DNA of 64,000 nt from CAINVV01 sp037137375 (GTDB lineage Bacteria; Bacteroidota; Bacteroidia; Bacteroidales; Prolixibacteraceae): NCBI GenBank assembly GCA_037137375.1, contig JBAXKJ010000006.1:62001-126000 (forward strand). Direction: 5' to 3'. Made by a program: the position numbers and the translations under genes. The notes beneath the pieces were generated by a model. It made no database searches, was not told the origin of the DNA, and saw only the letters and a list, made by a program, of their open reading frames with translations. Below, in pieces: positions 60,861 to 64,000 of the stretch (positions within the stretch are counted from its first letter, which is position 1; the number at the start of each line of letters is the position of its first letter).

Positions 60861-63029
60861 ATGAAATTCAAATTTTTACTATTGTTAGCGGTGCCGGTGT
60901 TTTTAATGTCGGCAAAAATTGATAAATCTTCTTCAGGTTTTGCCATCGTCATTGACTCCAAAAGCTATAAGGAATCAGGCAAAGAAGTGGACGCCTACAA
61001 GGATGCCATTGAGCAGGAGGGTCTGAAATGCTTCCTGATCGTAGACAAATGGGGTGTACCCGACTCCATCAAGAATTGCCTCAAAAACCTGTATCACTCG
61101 AAAGTGAACCCCATCGAAGGTGCCGTATTCATTGGCGACATCCCGGTTCCTATGCTTCGGGATGCCCCGCACCTCTCTTCTGCCTTCAAGATGGACCAGG
61201 ACAGGTATGCCTGGGACCGCTCTTCCATTCCATCTGACAGGTTTTATGATGACTTCGACCTTCAATTCACGTTTCTGAAGAAGGATGCAAAGTTTCCACT
61301 CTTATATTATTATAGCCTGAATGCCGATTCTCCTCAGAAACTAACGGTGGAAATTTATACTGCCAGAATTAAACCTCCGGAAGGAAAAGACAAGTACCAG
61401 AAGCTTTCTCAATATCTTAAAAAAGTAGTCGCCTTTAAATTGAATCCTTCACCTGTTGATCAAGTCCTGTATTTCACCGGACACGGTTACAACTCCGAAG
61501 ATATGCTGACCTGGATGGATGAAAAAGTTGCCTTATACCAGCAGTTCGACTACCTGAGCGGACAGAAGAGCTTCATCCAGTACATCAATTTTCAGCAGGA
61601 AGAGCACATCAAATTCAGATTGCTTGCTGAACTGAAAAGGAAAGACCTCGACCTTGCCCTATTGCATCATCATGGGGCGCCAACTACGCAGTTGCTGGAT
61701 GGCACTCCTGAAACTAGTTCGATTCAAGGATCCATCGATAACATCAAATATTATCTCCGTTCGAAACTGGGCTCAGCCAAAACACCTGAAGCCATTGAGA
61801 AAACGAAGAAATCTTACATGCAGTCGCTGGGAGTCCCGGAAGCCTGGTTCGATGGCACTTTTGACAAGAAACAACAGGAGGCTGATTCCATTTACAATGC
61901 CCGTCTCGATATCAATGTCGAGGACCTGGTCGATTACAAACCCAATGCCCGGATGATACAATTTGACGCCTGTTTCAACGGATCGTACCATCTGGATAGT
62001 TATATGGCGGCAACCTATCTTTTCAACGAGGGTCAAACCATTGTGACACAAGCAAATTCCGTCAACTCCATTCAGGACAGATGGCCCGACGAAATGGCTG
62101 GCTTGCTGGGTCTCGGACTTAGGGCCGGATTCTGGAATATCGTGAATCCTACCCTGGAGACACATCTAATTGGCGATCCGACCTTCGCATTCAAATCGAA
62201 GGACCCCACTTTGCAATTAAATGATTGGCGCGTACAGAAAAAAGGCGACCACGCATTTTGGGTGAAACAACTCAGCTCTCCATACGCAGACGTTCAGGCC
62301 CTGGCTTTGCACATGCTTTACCTTGGAGAAGGAAAAAAAGTATCCAATCTGCTGCTCGATCAGTATAAATCCTCCAAGAATTTTACGGTCCGGATGGAGG
62401 CATTCAAATTGCTCTCCTGGTGCAAGGATGATAATTTCATTCAGGCCATCAATTTAGGAGTCAGTGATTCTTATGAATTGATCCAGCGCTACGCAGCCAA
62501 CTATATTGGAAGGAGCGGTCACGAATCTCACATCCCTTATTTGATCAACGCCTTGCTGAGTAATAATACCGGAAAGCGGGTAAAATATCAGCTAAAGAAC
62601 GCCCTTGCGGTTTATGATCCAGCCGTTTTATTGAAGGAAGTCGCCAGGCAAATTCCTGGTAAGGAGTTTCTGCTGGACAGCGGAGCCGAAAAAGCAGAGT
62701 TGGAAAAATCCATTGCCAGCGACTGCGGAAGGATGAAGAGATATGCCGATGAAGTCACCGATAAGAAATCGACCGCAAAGGAGAGGCTTTTCAGCATCAA
62801 GACTTTCCGCAACGACAATGCCCATCCCTATGTGGGTAGCCTGATGGCCGTTTTGGATACAACCAAAAATGAGCCTCTGAAACTGGCGGGTTTGGAAATG
62901 CTGGGCTGGTTTGATTATTCAGTCAAACGACCAGAAATTGAGAAATTTTGCAACAAAGTGATTCAATCCGGAAATCTCTCGCCAGCCTGCCGGAATGAAG
63001 CCATTAAGACCCTAAACAGGATCAAGTAG
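60861..63029 (+). CDS. Clan CD cysteine peptidase-like protein with C-terminal HEAT repeats
   Basis: A 722-residue exported protein (signal MKFKFLLLLAVPVFLMSA). The N-terminal 450 residues resemble the gingipain/caspase (clan CD) fold: strand-then-His-Gly motif LALLHHHGAPTT (His271–Gly272) and strand-then-Asp-Ala-Cys motif MIQFDACFNGSY (Cys371), the exact His–Cys dyad order of the clan. A FIGDIPVPM segment fits the C25-type core. From about 480 the sequence becomes helical repeats (SPYADVQALALHMLYLGEGK, NFTVRMEAFKLLSWCKDDNF, SYELIQRYAANYIGRSGHES), HEAT-like. It has no type IX secretion tail. The combination with a TonB receptor operon is unusual; substrate unknown. Confidence 0.72.
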   Translation: MKFKFLLLLAVPVFLMSAKIDKSSSGFAIVIDSKSYKESGKEVDAYKDAIEQEGLKCFLIVDKWGVPDSIKNCLKNLYHSKVNPIEGAVFIGDIPVPMLRDAPHLSSAFKMDQDRYAWDRSSIPSDRFYDDFDLQFTFLKKDAKFPLLYYYSLNADSPQKLTVEIYTARIKPPEGKDKYQKLSQYLKKVVAFKLNPSPVDQVLYFTGHGYNSEDMLTWMDEKVALYQQFDYLSGQKSFIQYINFQQEEHIKFRLLAELKRKDLDLALLHHHGAPTTQLLDGTPETSSIQGSIDNIKYYLRSKLGSAKTPEAIEKTKKSYMQSLGVPEAWFDGTFDKKQQEADSIYNARLDINVEDLVDYKPNARMIQFDACFNGSYHLDSYMAATYLFNEGQTIVTQANSVNSIQDRWPDEMAGLLGLGLRAGFWNIVNPTLETHLIGDPTFAFKSKDPTLQLNDWRVQKKGDHAFWVKQLSSPYADVQALALHMLYLGEGKKVSNLLLDQYKSSKNFTVRMEAFKLLSWCKDDNFIQAINLGVSDSYELIQRYAANYIGRSGHESHIPYLINALLSNNTGKRVKYQLKNALAVYDPAVLLKEVARQIPGKEFLLDSGAEKAELEKSIASDCGRMKRYADEVTDKKSTAKERLFSIKTFRNDNAHPYVGSLMAVLDTTKNEPLKLAGLEMLGWFDYSVKRPEIEKFCNKVIQSGNLSPACRNEAIKTLNRIK

Positions 63030-63055
63030 CAGACAAACAGGTAATTAAATATATT

Positions 63056-63943
63056 ATGAGTAACGTTATTGAATGCAATAACCTGACCCACTATTATGGT
63101 AAAAAACTCGTCTACGAGAATCTGAACATTCACGTAAGGGACGGAAGTATACTGGGATTGCTGGGGAAAAATGGTGCCGGTAAGACGACAACGATTAACA
63201 TTTTAAATGGTTTTCTTCAGCCCAGAAGTGGAGAATGTCTGATTTATAATGAGAATACACAGCATCTTACGCCTCAGACCAAGGCTCGTATCGGATTCCT
63301 GATTGAGGGTCATATCCAATATTCTTTCATGAATATTCACCAGATCGAGAAATTCTATTCCGGTTTTTACCCAAACTGGAAGAGAGATCCCTACTGGGAG
63401 CTGATGAAGAAACTGAAGGTAGTGCCCAATCAGAAAATATCTTCTATGTCTTGCGGACAAAGATCGCAGGTGGCGCTGGGGCTGATTCTGGCTCAAGATC
63501 CGGATCTGCTGATCCTGGATGACTTTTCAATGGGACTGGATCCGGGTTACCGGAGACTTTTCATCGATTATTTAAGGGAATACGCCAAGGCAGAGAGTAA
63601 GACCATCTTCACTACCTCACACATCATTCAGGACATGGAACGACTGATCGACGATGTGCTGATCATGGATTATAACAGAGTTTTAGCGCAGAAGCCTGTC
63701 AACGAATTTATGTCGACTTTCAAGCAGTTTACCTTCGAACTAACTAATCCCGGACAAGAGATTCAACGGGAAAAGTTTATCGTCAACCTGGAAAAAGTTA
63801 AGAACCTGATTGAGTTGTACACCTACGAATCGCAGGAAGTAGTTCAATCCTTTTTAACTAACAACAGCATCGGGCATAGCAACTTTAAACAGGTACCCAT
63901 GACGCTGGAGGATGCATTTATTGGATTAACCGGAAAATATTAA
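63056..63943 (+). CDS. ABC transporter ATP-binding protein (ABC-2 exporter type)
   Basis: A 295-residue ATPase. Walker A is GLLGKNGAGKTTTINIL, the signature is SSMSCGQRSQVALGLILAQD (CGQRS in place of the more usual SGGQ), Walker B is DLLILDDFSMGLD, and the switch histidine is in TTSHI. Size and a C-terminal 80-residue extension match ABC-2-type drug, lipid or antibiotic exporters of Bacteroidota. It is 26 bp downstream of the peptidase gene and 5 bp before a permease gene, so an exporter for a peptide, metal complex or lipid may belong to the same regulon. Confidence 0.92.
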   Translation: MSNVIECNNLTHYYGKKLVYENLNIHVRDGSILGLLGKNGAGKTTTINILNGFLQPRSGECLIYNENTQHLTPQTKARIGFLIEGHIQYSFMNIHQIEKFYSGFYPNWKRDPYWELMKKLKVVPNQKISSMSCGQRSQVALGLILAQDPDLLILDDFSMGLDPGYRRLFIDYLREYAKAESKTIFTTSHIIQDMERLIDDVLIMDYNRVLAQKPVNEFMSTFKQFTFELTNPGQEIQREKFIVNLEKVKNLIELYTYESQEVVQSFLTNNSIGHSNFKQVPMTLEDAFIGLTGKY

Positions 63944-63948
63944 CAGCT

Positions 63949-64000
63949 ATGTGGAAATCAATATTATACAAAGAGTGGCTCAAACTCAAATGGATTTTCC
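63949..64000 (+). CDS. ABC transporter permease (partial, start only)
   Basis: ATG at 63949, 5 bp after the ATPase stop, opens MWKSILYKEWLKLKWIF, a basic start leading into a hydrophobic segment, typical of ABC-2 permeases. The gene runs off the right edge after 17 codons. Confidence 0.6.
   Translation, partial: MWKSILYKEWLKLKWIF

Overview
The window comes from a Bacteroidota chromosome, most likely an anaerobic or facultatively anaerobic member of the Bacteroidales/Marinilabiliales. Grounds: two SusC/SusD pairs beside an ECF sigma/FecR pair, lipoproteins with Bacteroidota-type signals, −7 promoter elements of the TAnnTTTG type, the order pyrE–SRPBCC–(birA)–rsfS–ftsH–DUF2007–cdsA–psd–pssA, and hydF, a maturase for oxygen-sensitive [FeFe] hydrogenases. 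The species cannot be named from sequence alone.

Layout. 1–11.6 kb is mainly housekeeping: the start of a propeller-type sensor, an MFS transporter with a dipeptidase (pepD), an NAD(P)HX repair enzyme with a DUF4831 protein, a POT peptide transporter, hydF, coaD and a thioredoxin-fold lipoprotein-like protein. Two groups of GCGGATT-type palindromes (8.29 and 11.63–11.76 kb) lie between convergent gene ends and look like one REP-like family. 11.8–39.2 kb is a polysaccharide utilization locus, nearly all on the minus strand: ECF sigma, FecR, SusC (with STN domain)/SusD, a second SusC/SusD, a beta-helix pectate-lyase-like protein, two heparinase II/III-like lyases, two GH2 enzymes and a GH127 enzyme, with one SGNH hydrolase gene on the plus strand. 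The enzymes suggest a uronic-acid-containing polymer with beta-galactoside/glucuronide and arabinofuranoside-like side groups. 39.3–40.8 kb is a hipBA toxin–antitoxin pair with a palindromic operator. 40.9–43.9 kb is a large secreted fusion of a TIM-barrel-like region with a formylglycine-generating-enzyme fold that lacks the catalytic cysteines. 44–51 kb is core metabolism (pyrimidine, biotin ligase, ribosome silencing, FtsH, phospholipid synthesis).

51.0–64.0 kb is the most interesting part. A lipoprotein, an ECF sigma factor and a Spy/CnrX-like periplasmic sensor are followed by a zinc-finger anti-sigma-like membrane protein, a polyferredoxin with a degenerate HMA-like domain, a TonB-dependent receptor without SusD, a DUF4876-like lipoprotein, an outer-membrane barrel protein, a clan CD (caspase/gingipain-type) cysteine peptidase fused to HEAT-like repeats, and an ABC exporter. 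Two near-identical 26-bp sequences (22/26 identical, same internal spacing) sit 25–28 bp before the lipoprotein gene and before the anti-sigma gene, and look like the promoter of the ECF sigma encoded between them. I infer a self-regulating, probably metal- or redox-responsive envelope regulon; the sequence does not show its ligand.
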